Origin: Candidatus Harpocratesius repetitus | GTDB taxonomy: Archaea; Asgardarchaeota; Lokiarchaeia; Sigyniarchaeales; Promethearchaeaceae | Length of the DNA stretch: 64,000 bases | Assembly: GCA_021498095.1 (NCBI GenBank) | Contig: JAIZWK010000001.1 | Location: forward strand, 1,050,448-1,114,447 | Reading direction: 5' to 3' | Shown here: in pieces, positions 63,182 through 64,000 of the stretch | Layout: every line of letters starts with the position of its first letter | How positions within the stretch are numbered: the first letter of the stretch is position 1 | Made by a program: the position numbers and the translations under genes | The notes under the pieces: model-generated | Seen by the model: only the letters and a program-made list of their open reading frames with translations | Databases searched by the model: none | Told to the model about the DNA's origin: nothing

Positions 63182-63298
63182 ATGAAGCAGAGAAATGTTA
63201 AAATTTATCGCATCGCAAAAGATTTTATGGAAAAAACCTTAGGGCTCGAACGAGAAATGGAGGATTTTAAACGATCCATCCACCGAACATTATATTAA
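63182..63298 (+). CDS. Small basic helical protein (38 residues)
   Basis: A 38-codon frame from ATG 63182 (MKQRNVKIYRIAKDFMEKTL, then GLEREMEDFKRSIHRTLY). GGGAG lies 8 bases upstream, a good ribosome site. It predicts one amphipathic helix with a net positive charge. No family is recognised. The following 200 bases are AT-rich without a gene. Confidence 0.55.
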   Translation: MKQRNVKIYRIAKDFMEKTLGLEREMEDFKRSIHRTLY

Positions 63299-63508
63299 TT
63301 CTTAACAATCATAAATTTTTCCTTTTTTCTCTTTCTTTTTTTACATTATTGTTTATTTTCACTTTCTCTCCAAAGATTAATATTTTGGAATAACTTTTTT
63401 ATCTAGAAGGATTTTTATCCTTATTTTAGCAACAAGGATGAAAGAATCGTTTATTTTTACATCATTCCTTCAAATAAAAAAGTTAAATAAATAAAGTTTG
63501 GGTTATAT

Positions 63509-64000
63509 ATGCACATCGCACTCTATACTGGAATGTTTAAACGAAACAAGGATGGTGTTGCAAGATGCCTTCATAAATTAGTAAGGACATTTGCTAATCA
63601 TGGACATCATGTTTTCATTGCTTCACCCGTTCTTTCATATATTGATCATCCGAACTTATCATTTTACAAAATTAAATCAAAACCCCTATTTTTTTATCCA
63701 GATTATCATATTTCTCTATTTGATTTTAAATACATTCAATCAATCTTAGAATATAAACCTGATATTATTCAAATTTCAACTCCAGATTTGATCGGATTAA
63801 TGCTTTTCTTTTTTGCACGAAGATACCGAATTCCAGTTGTTTTTATTCATCACTCCGATATTGTACGAGTGTTTAATTATTTTGGACTTGGGTTTTTACA
63901 TTATATTATTAATTCTATTCTTCCCTTAATTTACAATAAAGCAATCATCACATTTTGTCCAACGAATTTCTATAAGCGTGAATTACATCAATTGGGTGTA
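63509..64000 (+). CDS. Glycosyltransferase, GT4 type (truncated by the window end)
   Basis: The first 164 codons of a glycosyltransferase of the GT4/GT-B fold. The N terminus MHIALYTGMFKRNKDGVARC is the nucleotide-sugar enzyme start with the GV.R loop, followed by LVRTFANHGHHVFIASPV, ILEYKPDIIQISTPDLIG and IPVVFIHHSDIVRVF, the standard first Rossmann domain. The C-terminal sugar-donor domain is beyond the window. The frame is open to the last base. A role in surface glycan or N-glycan assembly is likely. Confidence 0.85.
   Translation, partial: MHIALYTGMFKRNKDGVARCLHKLVRTFANHGHHVFIASPVLSYIDHPNLSFYKIKSKPLFFYPDYHISLFDFKYIQSILEYKPDIIQISTPDLIGLMLFFFARRYRIPVVFIHHSDIVRVFNYFGLGFLHYIINSILPLIYNKAIITFCPTNFYKRELHQLGV

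Overview
The window reads as an AT-rich archaeal chromosome segment, most likely from an Asgard (Lokiarchaeia-like) archaeon. Archaeal markers are GatD/GatE amidotransferase, aEF-1beta with its zinc-ribbon partner, a ZPR1-type zinc finger, four-subunit pyruvate:ferredoxin oxidoreductase, geranylgeranyl reductase, VapBC, and TATA-box promoters with short or absent leaders. Asgard-like signs are a ubiquitin-like protein ending in GG-Y, a JAMM peptidase with an E2/RWD-like N-terminal half, and several longin/roadblock-like proteins. Bacterial-type genes (MutL, Lnt-like acyltransferase, BspA-type repeat protein) are mixed in. Lineage is inferred from gene content only; no rRNA or tRNA gene was recognised.

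Layout. 0-3.3 kb: DUF429 protein, peroxiredoxin divergent from a Fur/PerR regulator, and a VapBC pair. 3.3-6.6 kb: porGDAB operon on the minus strand. 6.6-10.7 kb: gene remnant, a subtilisin interrupted by one in-frame TAG, and a large BspA-like surface protein. 11.5-19.9 kb: ZPR1, a small coiled-coil protein, a TPR/longin-like protein, a MoxR-VWA pair, metV-metF (metF probably starting at CTG overlapping the metV stop), and a longin-like/winged-helix protein. 20-24.4 kb: galT, a membrane zinc-ribbon protein, thiolase, a hypothetical protein and a YkgJ-like Fe-S protein. 24.4-26.7 kb: gene-poor, with three long hairpins, a probably frameshifted gene and a possible 34-residue membrane peptide. 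26.7-35.2 kb: radical SAM protein, E2-like/JAMM protein with a HAD phosphatase, two divergent large N6-adenine DNA methyltransferases, and the ubiquitin-like gene. 35.2-46.3 kb: mutL, geranylgeranyl reductase, Lnt-like protein, a membrane zinc-finger protein, aEF-1beta plus zinc ribbon, a decayed membrane gene, Asp/Glu racemase, and a DMT transporter with a C-terminal RAM-like domain next to a free RAM protein. 46.4-52.6 kb: a third large methyltransferase, a Dam-like methyltransferase, and three tandem Hsp20-like genes behind a promoter with a perfect palindrome. 52.7-63 kb: asparaginase, two complete GatDE loci placed back to back around a longin-like gene, and an AsnRS-type synthetase. 63-64 kb: a small protein and a truncated glycosyltransferase.

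Connections. GatDE and the AsnRS-type enzyme make Gln- and Asn-charged tRNA; the adjacent asparaginase shares the GatD fold. Por and MetFV point to ferredoxin-based acetyl-CoA/folate C1 metabolism. The ubiquitin-like modifier and the JAMM protein lie 6 kb apart; a functional link between them is an inference. The methyltransferases have no visible restriction partner.
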